From the NCBI GenBank assembly GCA_021732485.1, contig JAKFUV010000008.1, positions 1-64,000 on the forward strand: a stretch of DNA of 64,000 bases, written 5' to 3'. A program made the position numbers and the translations under genes. Positions within the stretch are counted from its first letter, which is position 1. Each line of letters opens with the position of its first letter. Below the pieces are notes generated by a model. The model was not told the origin of the DNA. It was given only the letters and a program-made list of their open reading frames with translations, and made no database searches. Positions 35,552-44,247 of the stretch are shown here, piece by piece. This DNA comes from Hyphomicrobium sp. (lineage in GTDB: Bacteria; Pseudomonadota; Alphaproteobacteria; Rhizobiales; Hyphomicrobiaceae).

Positions 35552-36454
35552 ATGCTTGTCCACGCAGTCATCAACGAAAAAGCGGGAACCGCCCTGACCA
35601 GCGATCTAGCTTCGGTCAAAAGCCTTATCGAAAAACCATTTCGGCAACATGGGCATGACATCATCGTCGAGATCGTCGCGCCCGATGACCTAACGGCGAC
35701 AATTGAGCGGGCCGCAAAAACATCAGCGGATGTCATCGTCATCGGCGGCGGAGACGGGACTGTCCGGGCTGGCGCTCGGATCGCCATGCTCAGTCGCAAG
35801 GGTCTGGGCATTATCCCGCTCGGCACGTTGAATAGGTTGGCTCGCGATCTCCAAATACCACTGGACATCGCGGGCGCGTCGGACGCCCTCGCTCGCGGCA
35901 CGCTCAAAAAAATAGACGTCGCCAGCGTCAATGATGAGATTTATCTGTGCAACTCGCTGCTTGGGCTGCCGCCAGAGTATTCGGCGATGCGTCAATTGAT
36001 GCGCGGCAAACCATTCGTCGAGCGCATGCGAGGCTACGTGAAGGTGATTTCGTCGATCCTCTCCAGCCGCAACCGGCTGCACATCACGATTGATGACGGC
36101 AGTGAGCAGACGCCGCTGCGGGTGCTGTCGCTGGCAATTGCCAATAACGCCTACTGCGAAAATCCGGGCATTGGCCTAACACGCCCGGCGCTCGACGGCG
36201 GCGAGCTTGCCATTTACGCCTCCCGCCACCGAAGTGGCTGGGGCATGGCGCGCGCACTCGCTCGCGCGATCATGGGGCGATGGAAGGGCGATCCGCATTT
36301 GCAGCAATTCCGGGCGCATGATGTGACCATTCGATTGGCGCGACCGCATGTGCGGCTATCGAATGACGGCGAAGTGGCAACGTTTTCGACGCCGCTGCGC
36401 TACAAAATTCATCCCAAGGCACTGTCCATTCTAATGCCCGCGAGTGATCAGTGA
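35552..36454 (+). CDS. Diacylglycerol kinase-family lipid kinase
   Basis: 300 residues of the DagK/YegS family. The ATP-binding GGGDGT is at residues 65-70, followed by LGIIPLGTLNRLARDLQIP. The C-terminal beta-sandwich domain has NNAYCENPGIGLTRPALDGGELAIY, where the Gly-x-Gly and Asp residues bind metal. Such kinases phosphorylate diacylglycerol, ceramide or similar lipids at the membrane face. The stop overlaps the start of the PAP2 phosphatase gene (GTGA), so the two are translationally coupled and probably act on the same lipid pool. Confidence 0.93.
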   Translation: MLVHAVINEKAGTALTSDLASVKSLIEKPFRQHGHDIIVEIVAPDDLTATIERAAKTSADVIVIGGGDGTVRAGARIAMLSRKGLGIIPLGTLNRLARDLQIPLDIAGASDALARGTLKKIDVASVNDEIYLCNSLLGLPPEYSAMRQLMRGKPFVERMRGYVKVISSILSSRNRLHITIDDGSEQTPLRVLSLAIANNAYCENPGIGLTRPALDGGELAIYASRHRSGWGMARALARAIMGRWKGDPHLQQFRAHDVTIRLARPHVRLSNDGEVATFSTPLRYKIHPKALSILMPASDQ

Positions 36455-37185
36455 GCCAACGCCTGCCACAGACCGTTGAGCTGGCCGACGAACCGTTGGC
36501 CGGGTCGAGCTGGAAAAAAACCGTGCGTCTCCTGACGCGCCAATTTCCCTGGGTGGTCGCCGGCACCGCATTGGGCTTGCTGATGTTTGGGCGCACCGCA
36601 TTCCTCATGTCGACGGGTGATAGCGACGGCTTCGATCAACGTGTTTTGCTGGCGATGCGCACGGCAGGGGATTTGACTGATCCGATTGGTCCGCTGTGGC
36701 TGGCCGGTTTTATGCGGGATGTCACCGGGCTCGGCGGCTTTGGCGTTTTGTCGTTTATCGTGCTCGCGGTGACGGCGTTTCTCGCCGCTACACAGCGGCG
36801 TCGCGAAGCGCTGGAAATTTTTGCCATGTCGTTTTCGGGCTGGCTGCTCAGCCACGCGATGAAATTCGTGTTTCAACGGCCACGCCCCGATCTCGTTCCC
36901 TATGGCGCCGACGTGTTTTCGTCCAGTTTCCCGTCTGGCCACGCCACGGTGTCGGCCGTTGTTTACCTGACGCTTGCGGCAGTTCTGGCGCGGTCGACCG
37001 ATGATGTCCGAGTCAAGGCATTCGTCGTCAGCTTGGCGATTTTACTCACAGTCGCCATTGGCTTTAGCCGGGTTTATCTCGGTGTGCATTGGCCAACGGA
37101 CGTGCTCGCCGGCTGGTCGCTTGGAGCTGCGTGGGTTGGCTTGTGCATCAGCGTCGTGCGCCATCTGGAACGATCGCAGGCTTGA
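36451..37185 (+). CDS. PAP2-family membrane phosphatase
   Basis: A 244-residue inner-membrane protein with about six transmembrane helices. The three phosphatase signatures are complete: K138-xxxx-RP144 in KFVFQRPRP, PSGH at 161-164, and SRVYLGVHWPTD with Arg207, His213 and Asp217. It would dephosphorylate a lipid phosphate on the periplasmic side. The GTG start shares bases with the TGA stop of the lipid kinase. No in-frame ATG near by fits better. Confidence 0.93.
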   Translation: MSQRLPQTVELADEPLAGSSWKKTVRLLTRQFPWVVAGTALGLLMFGRTAFLMSTGDSDGFDQRVLLAMRTAGDLTDPIGPLWLAGFMRDVTGLGGFGVLSFIVLAVTAFLAATQRRREALEIFAMSFSGWLLSHAMKFVFQRPRPDLVPYGADVFSSSFPSGHATVSAVVYLTLAAVLARSTDDVRVKAFVVSLAILLTVAIGFSRVYLGVHWPTDVLAGWSLGAAWVGLCISVVRHLERSQA

Positions 37186-37225
37186 CACGCGCTGCCACGT
37201 GATCGAGCGCTTTATAACCTGATGT

Positions 37226-37250
37226 CATTAGAGCGCCGCTCTAGCTTTTA
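37226..37250 (+). terminator. Weak candidate terminator after the PAP2 gene
   Basis: TAGAGC-GCC-GCTCTA (37229-37243) followed by GCTTTTA could end the rightward kinase/phosphatase transcript. The stem is only six pairs and its right arm contains the stop codon of the leftward TetR gene. Confidence 0.3.
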
Positions 37251-37957
37251 CGTCGCGCCACGGGCTTTGCTGTCGGCAGCTTTTTGCGGGCTGGAAATGT
37301 CACGACGATGCCGGCAATCAAAAGCTCCAGCGCCGTCTCGAAGATCGTTTCGGCACTGAGTGTTTCGAATGTCGGAATGAGGCGCTTGGTCAGCGTCAGG
37401 TGGTCGAGCGTCACCAGTTCGGCCAGCGTATCCTGCGACGGCAGTCCGAGTAATCCGCGCACTTCGCCCGTGCATAGGCCGAGGATCGACGCGTAAGTTG
37501 AGCAACCGACAGCGGCAATATGCTTTTCCGGAATGCCGGCATCGGCCAGCGCCTGATGCCAGAGTTCAGCCACGTCCAGATCGCGCGGCCCGCTGGTCCA
37601 AAAGCGCAAGAGCAGCGGGAACGCTTCCGGGTAGCGCTGTGCCGCCTGCCGGTATTGCCGCGCCAGATGTTTCAGCCGTTGGTCCCACGGCAGCGTGTCA
37701 TCGGGCTTGCGAATTTCGCTGTGCAGGCGCTCGGTGACCGCGCGCTCCAAGCCTTCTTTCGAACCGAAATGATAAATCAGCGTTGCCGCATCACAGTCGA
37801 GCGCGCGCGCGGCACAGCGCATGCTGAAACCGTCGAGCCCGCCGCGTTCGATTTCGGCCAGCGCGCCTTCAACCAAATCGGCTTCGAGAAGCCCGCGCTT
37901 GCCGCGTCGATGCGCCTTTTTCATCATTGTTGAAAAAACGATTGCCTCGGGGTTCAT
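37241..37957 (-). CDS. TetR-family transcriptional regulator
   Basis: 238 residues with an N-terminal helix-turn-helix (GLDGFSMRCAARALDCDAATLIYHFGSKEGLERAV) typical of TetR repressors. The C-terminal ligand domain is not family-specific. It is divergent from an MFS transporter across 40 bases, the classical arrangement of a drug-efflux repressor and its target. The start is uncertain: ATG at 37957 (used here) or the Met-Met at 37927/37924. Neither has a good ribosome-binding site. Confidence 0.92.
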   Translation of the reverse strand: MNPEAIVFSTMMKKAHRRGKRGLLEADLVEGALAEIERGGLDGFSMRCAARALDCDAATLIYHFGSKEGLERAVTERLHSEIRKPDDTLPWDQRLKHLARQYRQAAQRYPEAFPLLLRFWTSGPRDLDVAELWHQALADAGIPEKHIAAVGCSTYASILGLCTGEVRGLLGLPSQDTLAELVTLDHLTLTKRLIPTFETLSAETIFETALELLIAGIVVTFPARKKLPTAKPVARRKS

Positions 37958-37967
37958 ACGCGGTTAT

Positions 37968-37982
37968 TTCAACGTTGTTGAA
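37968..37982. promoter_or_regulatory. Candidate TetR operator
   Basis: TTCAAC-GTT-GTTGAA is a perfect 6+6 inverted repeat in the 40-base gap between the divergent TetR and MFS genes. A further TTGTTGAA half-site lies at 37927-37934, inside the longest version of the TetR gene. Position and symmetry fit a TetR-type operator covering both promoters. Confidence 0.5.
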
Positions 37983-37997
37983 TAGAGGGAAATCTCG

Positions 37998-39161
37998 ATG
38001 TCTGCAAGCCGCCAGCGCGATCTCACGCCGACTGAGCGCACCCTGAGCATCGCCGCCGTGGTGATTGCGTCGTTCGGCGTCGGTGTGTCGTTCGGCGTCG
38101 GATTTCCGCTGACGGCGCTGACGCTTGAAGCTTGGGGCGAGCCGAAGTGGGTCATCGGTTTGGGGGGCGCTGCGCCGGGCATCGCGACAGTGCTGGTGCT
38201 GCCGTTCGCACCCCGCATCATCCGCCGTCTTGGAGCGGTGACGACGATTGTCGTCGGAAGCGCGCTGGCGGCGCTGTGCTTTCTGTTGCTTGGCGCGACG
38301 ACTTCGGCTGCAGCGTGGATCATTGTGCGCTTCATCGGCAGTGCCGGTGTCGCGCTGCCGTGGCTCGTCGGCGAAACCTGGATCAACCTTGTGGCCCGCG
38401 AAGAGACGAGAGCGCGTGCCATCGCGATTTACGTGGTGTCGTTCTTTGCCGGATTTGCCGTCGGCCCGCAGGTGCTCAATGCGGTCGGGCTCACAGGCAT
38501 GGCGCCGTTCGTCGTCGGCGCGCTGGGCTCAGCCTTCGCGGGATTGCCGATCCTGCTGGCCTACCGCTTGGCGCCGGCTATGTCGTTCGATCACGCAACG
38601 CACGCCTTCTCGGCGCTTGGTCTCGCGCCCGTTGCGTTTGCCGCAGCCTTCATCGGTGGATTTTCGGAGATCACCTACCTGTCGCTGGTTCCCAATGTCG
38701 GCCTCGCAGCGGGACTTACAAGCGGTGAAGCGCTGCGCCTTCTCAGCATCGTGACGCTCGGCGGTTTCGTTCTGCAATTCCCACTGGGGTGGATCGCCGA
38801 CACCTGGTCGCGCATGGGCCTGCTGATGATCCTGGCCGGCGCTTTCATCGTCTTTTCACTCATGCTGCCGTTTGCGTTCGGACGCCCGATGGCGGCCGAA
38901 ATTCTGGCGTTTCTGATCGGCGGCGTGATCTTAGGTTTTTATACGATCGGCCTCGCCATGCTGGGCGAACGCGTGCACGTCTCGCAGCTTGCCGCCGCCA
39001 ACGCCGGCTTCATCATCATGTATCAGGCGGGCGCCATTGTCGGCCCCCTTGCAGCAGGCGCAGCGATGACGGCGTCACCGATCATCGGCTTTATCCTGAC
39101 GATGAGTGTCATGATGGCGCTGTCGGGTGTCGGTCTTTGGGTTCTGCGCGCCAAGGGCTGA
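37998..39161 (+). CDS. MFS transporter
   Basis: A 387-residue major facilitator with about twelve membrane segments, two halves of six. The loop 2-3 region reads FAPRIIRRLGAVTTIVVGSALAALCFLLLGA, the family's basic loop. FSEITYLSLVPNVGLAAG lies in the second half. Substrate unknown, with efflux likely given the divergent TetR regulator. GAGGGA lies eight bases before the ATG. Confidence 0.92.
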   Translation: MSASRQRDLTPTERTLSIAAVVIASFGVGVSFGVGFPLTALTLEAWGEPKWVIGLGGAAPGIATVLVLPFAPRIIRRLGAVTTIVVGSALAALCFLLLGATTSAAAWIIVRFIGSAGVALPWLVGETWINLVAREETRARAIAIYVVSFFAGFAVGPQVLNAVGLTGMAPFVVGALGSAFAGLPILLAYRLAPAMSFDHATHAFSALGLAPVAFAAAFIGGFSEITYLSLVPNVGLAAGLTSGEALRLLSIVTLGGFVLQFPLGWIADTWSRMGLLMILAGAFIVFSLMLPFAFGRPMAAEILAFLIGGVILGFYTIGLAMLGERVHVSQLAAANAGFIIMYQAGAIVGPLAAGAAMTASPIIGFILTMSVMMALSGVGLWVLRAKG

Positions 39162-39320
39162 TGATCGGCACTCCGGCGCGCTGATTTTCGACGGTCGCCG
39201 ATTGCATGACCCGCGACATGCGCGTGGTTAACAGATTGTTTGCGCTCCGCCCGTAAACTGTCGTCAACTTCGAACGTGCGGTTGGCCGATGCCGCCGCTC
39301 ATCCAACCCGGTCGCCCGCC

Positions 39321-39629
39321 ATGATGCGCTCGCTGCTGTCATTCTTTTCCATGCTCGCGTTCGGCGTGATGTCGGCGGCGATCATCGTCGCCGTCATGCC
39401 ATGGCTCTCGGGCAAGGTATCGGGCGAGACGATATCGGCCGGTCCAGCGACCTTGCATTTTGAATCGCTGCTGTTCGGCGTCGTGTTCGGTGTCGGAATC
39501 GGCACGCTCGGCCACTACAACTGGGGCGACATCCCACGCCGTATCATCACCTGGTTTTTGATCCGCGAACGGCAATTTTTCTATTACGCTCTGATCGTCG
39601 GCTGCGTCGGCGTGCTGGTGTTTTATTGA
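39321..39629 (+). CDS. Small membrane protein of unknown function
   Basis: 102 residues from the ATG at 39321. Three hydrophobic segments: MLAFGVMSAAIIVAVMPWLSG, ESLLFGVVFGVGIGTLGHY and FFYYALIVGCVGVLVFY, with the cationic stretch PRRIITWFLIRERQ between the last two. An upstream in-frame extension lacks membrane character and was dropped. No family recognised. Confidence 0.75.
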   Translation: MMRSLLSFFSMLAFGVMSAAIIVAVMPWLSGKVSGETISAGPATLHFESLLFGVVFGVGIGTLGHYNWGDIPRRIITWFLIRERQFFYYALIVGCVGVLVFY

Positions 39630-39652
39630 GCCTTCGACAGCCCGCTAGAATG

Positions 39653-39682
39653 CAAAAAAGGGCGGCCATGACAGCCGCCCTT
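39653..39682 (-). terminator. Rho-independent terminator of glnA
   Basis: Read on the minus strand, the stem AAGGGCGGC-TGTCATG-GCCGCCCTT (39682-39658) has nine pairs and a seven-base loop. It continues into a run of T (AAAAAA on the plus strand at 39654-39659). It lies about 20 bases past the glnA stop. Confidence 0.85.
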
Positions 39683-39702
39683 CGTCATTTCAGCGGCGCT
39701 CA

Positions 39703-41112
39703 TCACACCGAGTAATACATATCGTACTCGACCGGATGCGGGGTCATTTCGTAGCGCATATTCTCTTCCATGCGCAGCGCGATGTAAGCGTCGATCATAT
39801 CGTCGTTCATGACGCCGCCCTTCTTCAGGTACTCGCGATCCTTGTCGAGATTGTCGAGCGCCTCACGCAAGCTGGCGCTGACGGTTGGGATCTTGGCGAG
39901 TTCAGCCGGCGGCAGATCGTACAAGTTCTTGTCCATGGCTGGGCCCGGATCGATCTTGTTTTGAATACCGTCGAGGCCGGCCATCAGCATCGCGGTGAAG
40001 GCGAGGTAGGGGTTAGCGCCCGGATCGGGGAAACGCACTTCAACGCGCTTCGCCTTCGGGTTCGAGACGTGCGGAATGCGGCACGACGCCGAGCGGTTGC
40101 GCGCCGAGTAGGCGAGCAGCACCGGCGCTTCGTAACCCGGCACCAAACGCTTGTAGGAGTTTGTCAGCGGATTGGTGAAGGCGTTGATGGACTTCGCGTG
40201 CTTCAGGATGCCACCGATATAGTACAGGCACATCTGCGAGAGATCGGCGTACTTGTCGCCAGCGAACATCGGCTGTCCGCCTTTCCAGATCGATTGGTGG
40301 ACGTGCATGCCCGAGCCGTTATCGCCGAAGACGGGCTTTGGCATAAACGTCGCGGTCTTGCCGTAAGCCTGCGCCACCGAATGCACGACGTACTTATAGA
40401 TCTGCATATGGTCGGCCATCTGAATCATCGGGCCGAATTTGACGCCGAGTTCATGCTGAGCGGCGGCCACCTCGTGGTGATGCTTCTCGACGGTCACGCC
40501 CATTTCGGTCAGAACCGACAGCATTTCCGAGCGAATGTCCTGGCAGCTGTCGATCGGCGGCACCGGAAAATAGCCACCCTTGACGCGCGGGCGATGACCG
40601 AGGTTGCCCATCTCCATGTCGCTACCGGTGTTGCTCGGCAGTTCATTGCTGTCGACCTTGAAGCCGACCGAATACATGTCGGTTGAAAACTTCACGTCGT
40701 CGAAGATGAAGAATTCAGCTTCCGGACCGAAGAAGACTTTGTCGCCGATGCCAAGCGACATCATGTAGGCTTCAGCCTTCTTGGCGATGCCGCGCGGGTC
40801 GCGCTCATAGAGTTGGCCGGTCGATGGCTCCAGCACGTCGCAGAAAATCGCGACGGTGGTCTGCGCGAAAAACGGGTCGATGTGCGCTGACGCCGGGTCC
40901 GGCATCAAAAGCATGTCGGAGGCTTCAATCGTTTTCCAGCCGGCGATCGATGAGCCGTCGAAGGCATAGCCATCGGCGAACATGTCTTCATCGACGCAGC
41001 TCACGTCGGCGGTGACGTGCTGCATCTTGCCCTTAGTGTCGGTGAAGCGAAGGTCAACGAATTTCGCTTCCTTGTCCTTGATGTATTTCAGGACGTCGCT
41101 GGCGCTCTTCAT
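39703..41112 (-). CDS. glnA: Glutamine synthetase, type I
   Basis: GlnA joins ammonia and glutamate to glutamine with ATP, the main ammonium-assimilation step. From the ATG at 41112 the product is 469 residues, the standard length, and GGGAG lies five bases upstream. A GTG two codons earlier is possible. Signatures: [56 protein letters not shown] and the adenylylation Tyr in [14 protein letters not shown], so the enzyme should be inactivated by GlnE. It is cotranscribed with glnB, 131 bases downstream. Confidence 0.97.
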   Translation of the reverse strand: MKSASDVLKYIKDKEAKFVDLRFTDTKGKMQHVTADVSCVDEDMFADGYAFDGSSIAGWKTIEASDMLLMPDPASAHIDPFFAQTTVAIFCDVLEPSTGQLYERDPRGIAKKAEAYMMSLGIGDKVFFGPEAEFFIFDDVKFSTDMYSVGFKVDSNELPSNTGSDMEMGNLGHRPRVKGGYFPVPPIDSCQDIRSEMLSVLTEMGVTVEKHHHEVAAAQHELGVKFGPMIQMADHMQIYKYVVHSVAQAYGKTATFMPKPVFGDNGSGMHVHQSIWKGGQPMFAGDKYADLSQMCLYYIGGILKHAKSINAFTNPLTNSYKRLVPGYEAPVLLAYSARNRSASCRIPHVSNPKAKRVEVRFPDPGANPYLAFTAMLMAGLDGIQNKIDPGPAMDKNLYDLPPAELAKIPTVSASLREALDNLDKDREYLKKGGVMNDDMIDAYIALRMEENMRYEMTPHPVEYDMYYSV

Positions 41113-41243
41113 AGGCACTCCCTGATCTTGGCTAGTTTTTTCTATGCACCGTTGGTGGTTGGACCACGGCCACGTCTAAACGATGCGAGCCTTAGCGCCG
41201 ATAGCACCGAGAGACAATTTTTGCTTGAGCCGACCCGTCCGCG

Positions 41244-41627
<384 letters not shown>

Positions 41628-41642
41628 CTAGGCCTCGGTGGT

Positions 41643-41658
41643 AGCAGGCGGCGTGCCA
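41643..41658 (-). promoter_or_regulatory. Candidate sigma-54 promoter of glnB-glnA
   Basis: On the minus strand TGGCACGCCGCCTGCT matches the sigma-54 consensus TGGCACG-N4-TTGCW with the invariant GG at -24 and GC at -12 ten bases apart, and one T-to-C change in the -12 element. It lies 60-76 bases before the glnB start. NtrC/sigma-54 control of glnB is well known in alphaproteobacteria. The rest of the gap (41583-41885) shows nothing else clear. Confidence 0.55.
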
Positions 41659-41885
41659 CTTTCGGCACGTCAGCCAAAGTATAGCAATTCCAGTCGATTA
41701 GGTTTTCATGATCTAGCTTTTGGTCGTATCGCGCACTGTCTTTAGCCGAATTTCCACCCGCTGTGATCAGAAATCAGGCGAAAACAACGATGAAAAGACA
41801 GGCAGACAACCACGCAGCCTGAAACAAGGCTAGCTTGCCGCGTCCGGCTCAATGCTGAAATACCTTGAAACAGGTAAACCCCACC

Positions 41886-43463
41886 ATGACCGACTACGGG
41901 ACCGCATTGCTCACCACGGCAGAAATGGCGCACGCCGACGGCCTGGCCGTGGCGGCTGGTATCGCTAGCCTGACGCTGATGGAGAACGCCGGTCGCGCCG
42001 TGGCCGATCGTGCCGCAACGATGGCGCTGCCGGGTGCGACGATCGCCGTGCTGTGCGGTCCGGGCAATAACGGCGGCGATGGGTTTGTGGCGGCTCGGCA
42101 TTTGACGGAGCGCGGATTTGACGTGCGTGTGTCATCGCTCGGTGATTGTCACGCCTCTAAGGGCGACGCGGCCGACATGGCGGCGCGCTACGGCGGAGCC
42201 GTTCGCCCATTGCAACCGGCATCGATTGCCGGCGCCGCGCTCGTGATCGACGCCATCTTCGGCGCCGGCCTCAATCGTCCCGTCCCGCCTGTCACCGCGC
42301 AGATCATTGCCTTGCTGGCTGCGACCGATATCCCGGTCCTCGCCGTCGACGTGCCAAGCGGTCTCGATGGCACGACCGGCAACAGTGACGGCCCGGTCAT
42401 GAAGGCCACGGCGACGGTTACGTTCTTTCGCCGCAAGCCGGGACATCTTCTGTTGCCGGGACGAAACCTCTGCGGCGAGGTCCACGTCGCGGACATCGGT
42501 ATTCCAGCGATGGTTCTCGACGATGTTCGTCCCAAGACGTTCGCCAACGAGCTGCCGCTTTGGCTCGAAAGCTTTCCGTGGCCGGCCATCGATGGCCACA
42601 AATATCAGCGCGGTCACGGCATCGTCGTTTCGGGTCCGCCGCATCAAACGGGTGCTGCACGATTGGCCGCGCGCGCAGCACTGCGGATCGGCGCCGGGCT
42701 GGTCACCGTCGCCAGTCCGGCGGCGGCCATGCCGATCAATGCCGCGCACCTCACCGCGATCATGCTGCAACCGTTCAGCGGTCCGCGCAGTTTGGCGGAG
42801 GTTCTGTCAGACAAACGCATAACGTCGGTCCTGGTCGGGCCGGGTTGCGGGATCGGTGATGAAACGCGAGCCTTGGTCGACGTCTGTTGCCACGCATCGT
42901 GCGCCGTGGTGCTCGACGCCGATGCGCTGACGTCGTTTGCAGCCGATAACAACGACGGCAATGCGTCAGGCGCCTTTGGATTTACCGCGTCGAAGGCCAC
43001 AGCCCGCGCCAACCCCGCCGATCTGTTCGCCATGATCCACCGCCACGCCAGCCCCGTCGTCATGACGCCGCATGCGGGAGAATTCGCGCGACTGTTTCCA
43101 GGTTTGGCCGGGTCGAAACTGGATCAGGCACGGGCCGCCGCCAAACTCTCCGGAGCCATCGTCGTCTTGAAAGGAGCCGACACCATCATCGCCGATCCGA
43201 ATGGCCGTGCCGCCATCAACGCCAACGCGCCGCCGTGGCTGGCGACCGCCGGATCGGGCGACGTGCTCGCCGGATTGATCGCCGGGCTGTTGGCCCAGCG
43301 GATGACGGCGTTCGACGCGGCGTGCGCCGCCGTCTGGCTGCATGGCGAGGTCGCGGACCAGTTCGGTCCTGGGATGATTGCCGAGAATTTGCCGGAGACT
43401 TTGCACCAAGTCCTCGGCACATTGTTGAGAGCCAGCAGATCGCCCGGCTGGCGGCCGACGTGA
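41886..43463 (+). CDS. nnr: Bifunctional NAD(P)H-hydrate epimerase / ADP-dependent dehydratase
   Basis: A 525-residue repair enzyme for damaged (hydrated) NADH and NADPH. The N-terminal YjeF_N epimerase domain has SLTLMENAGRAVADRA, VLCGPGNNGGDGFVAARHL and VDVPSGLDGTTG. The C-terminal ribokinase-fold dehydratase domain has HKYQRGHGIVVSG, VMTPHAGEFARLF and ATAGSGDVLAGLIAGLLAQ. The ATG at 41886 begins the family pattern (LLTTAEMAHAD), and an upstream TTG is unlikely. It is next to, but divergent from, glnB. Convergent with the thioesterase gene, 11 bases apart. Confidence 0.95.
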   Translation: MTDYGTALLTTAEMAHADGLAVAAGIASLTLMENAGRAVADRAATMALPGATIAVLCGPGNNGGDGFVAARHLTERGFDVRVSSLGDCHASKGDAADMAARYGGAVRPLQPASIAGAALVIDAIFGAGLNRPVPPVTAQIIALLAATDIPVLAVDVPSGLDGTTGNSDGPVMKATATVTFFRRKPGHLLLPGRNLCGEVHVADIGIPAMVLDDVRPKTFANELPLWLESFPWPAIDGHKYQRGHGIVVSGPPHQTGAARLAARAALRIGAGLVTVASPAAAMPINAAHLTAIMLQPFSGPRSLAEVLSDKRITSVLVGPGCGIGDETRALVDVCCHASCAVVLDADALTSFAADNNDGNASGAFGFTASKATARANPADLFAMIHRHASPVVMTPHAGEFARLFPGLAGSKLDQARAAAKLSGAIVVLKGADTIIADPNGRAAINANAPPWLATAGSGDVLAGLIAGLLAQRMTAFDAACAAVWLHGEVADQFGPGMIAENLPETLHQVLGTLLRASRSPGWRPT

Positions 43464-43474
43464 AGACTTGACGA

Positions 43475-44029
43475 TTAACGCCGCGCCGCTTGCTTCATGG
43501 TCACGTCGGCATGCAGGAAGGCTGCCACTTCGGCGCTCGGTTGCGGGCTTTCGGCGCTGACGCCGATGGTCGCCATCAAGCGCTTGATCGGCACGAAGGC
43601 GCGGGCTTTGCGGTCGTAGAGACCGCCTTTGAACAGCCCGCGCGCCGCCACTTGGCCATCGTAGTCGCCACCGACAATCGTGAAAGTCTGTTCCATCACG
43701 ACCAAAGTCGCATCCCAATTGACCAATTTGGTTTCGAGCCGGAATGTTTGAAACGGCGTCAGTTCACGGCGAAAGCGAATGGTGATGGCACTGGCGATCG
43801 GCGTCCATCGGTTGTCCATGACGGCCCGCCACAGGCCTGATCGCACCATCACGTCGAGGCGGCCAAGATCCATCAGTGTCAGATAGCGGCCATTGTTCAT
43901 ATGCACGGACAAATCGAGATCATGCGGCCATACGCGAAAATCGATCCGTGACGCGTCGTCTGGAGGTCTTAAAGCGCCACGGCGTCGTGCGCTCAAAAGC
44001 AGCCAGATCAGGCGTATCCATAAATTCAA
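43475..44029 (-). CDS. Acyl-CoA thioesterase-like hotdog protein (4HBT_2)
   Basis: 184 residues with a hotdog fold. A short hydrophobic N-terminus (LWIRLIWLLLSARR) precedes DFRVWPHDLDLSVHMNNGRYLTLMDLGRLD, the core 4HBT_2 signature with the Asp and Asn-Asn-Gly of the active site, and FRRELTPFQTFRLETKLVNWDATLVVMEQTF. It resembles the THEM6/DSCD75-like thioesterases. It probably hydrolyses an acyl-CoA, substrate unknown. The end is tightly packed against the nnr gene. Confidence 0.88.
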   Translation of the reverse strand: MNLWIRLIWLLLSARRRGALRPPDDASRIDFRVWPHDLDLSVHMNNGRYLTLMDLGRLDVMVRSGLWRAVMDNRWTPIASAITIRFRRELTPFQTFRLETKLVNWDATLVVMEQTFTIVGGDYDGQVAARGLFKGGLYDRKARAFVPIKRLMATIGVSAESPQPSAEVAAFLHADVTMKQAARR

Positions 44030-44247
44030 TGGAAAGGCTCTCCCAAACTCATGATCGCAGTCAAGTCATGACACATTCGGCGCCATATGCTGTCAATTTT
44101 ACGACGGCACCAAGTGCCGCTATGTGTTATAAAATCGTGCGCCGCGCCGTGCTGGCAGCTCAACCGTCGACGCGACATAATCTTTGTCTAAGCGTCGATT
44201 GAGTCGTCAATCAGCACATCAAACGCTGCCCGTCCGTTCGAGGATCA

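Noticed and set aside
41144..41160. NtrC-like half sites (TGCACC...GGTG) between glnB and glnA
   Set aside because: The spacer is three bases instead of the five expected for NtrC sites and no sigma-54 element lies suitably downstream.
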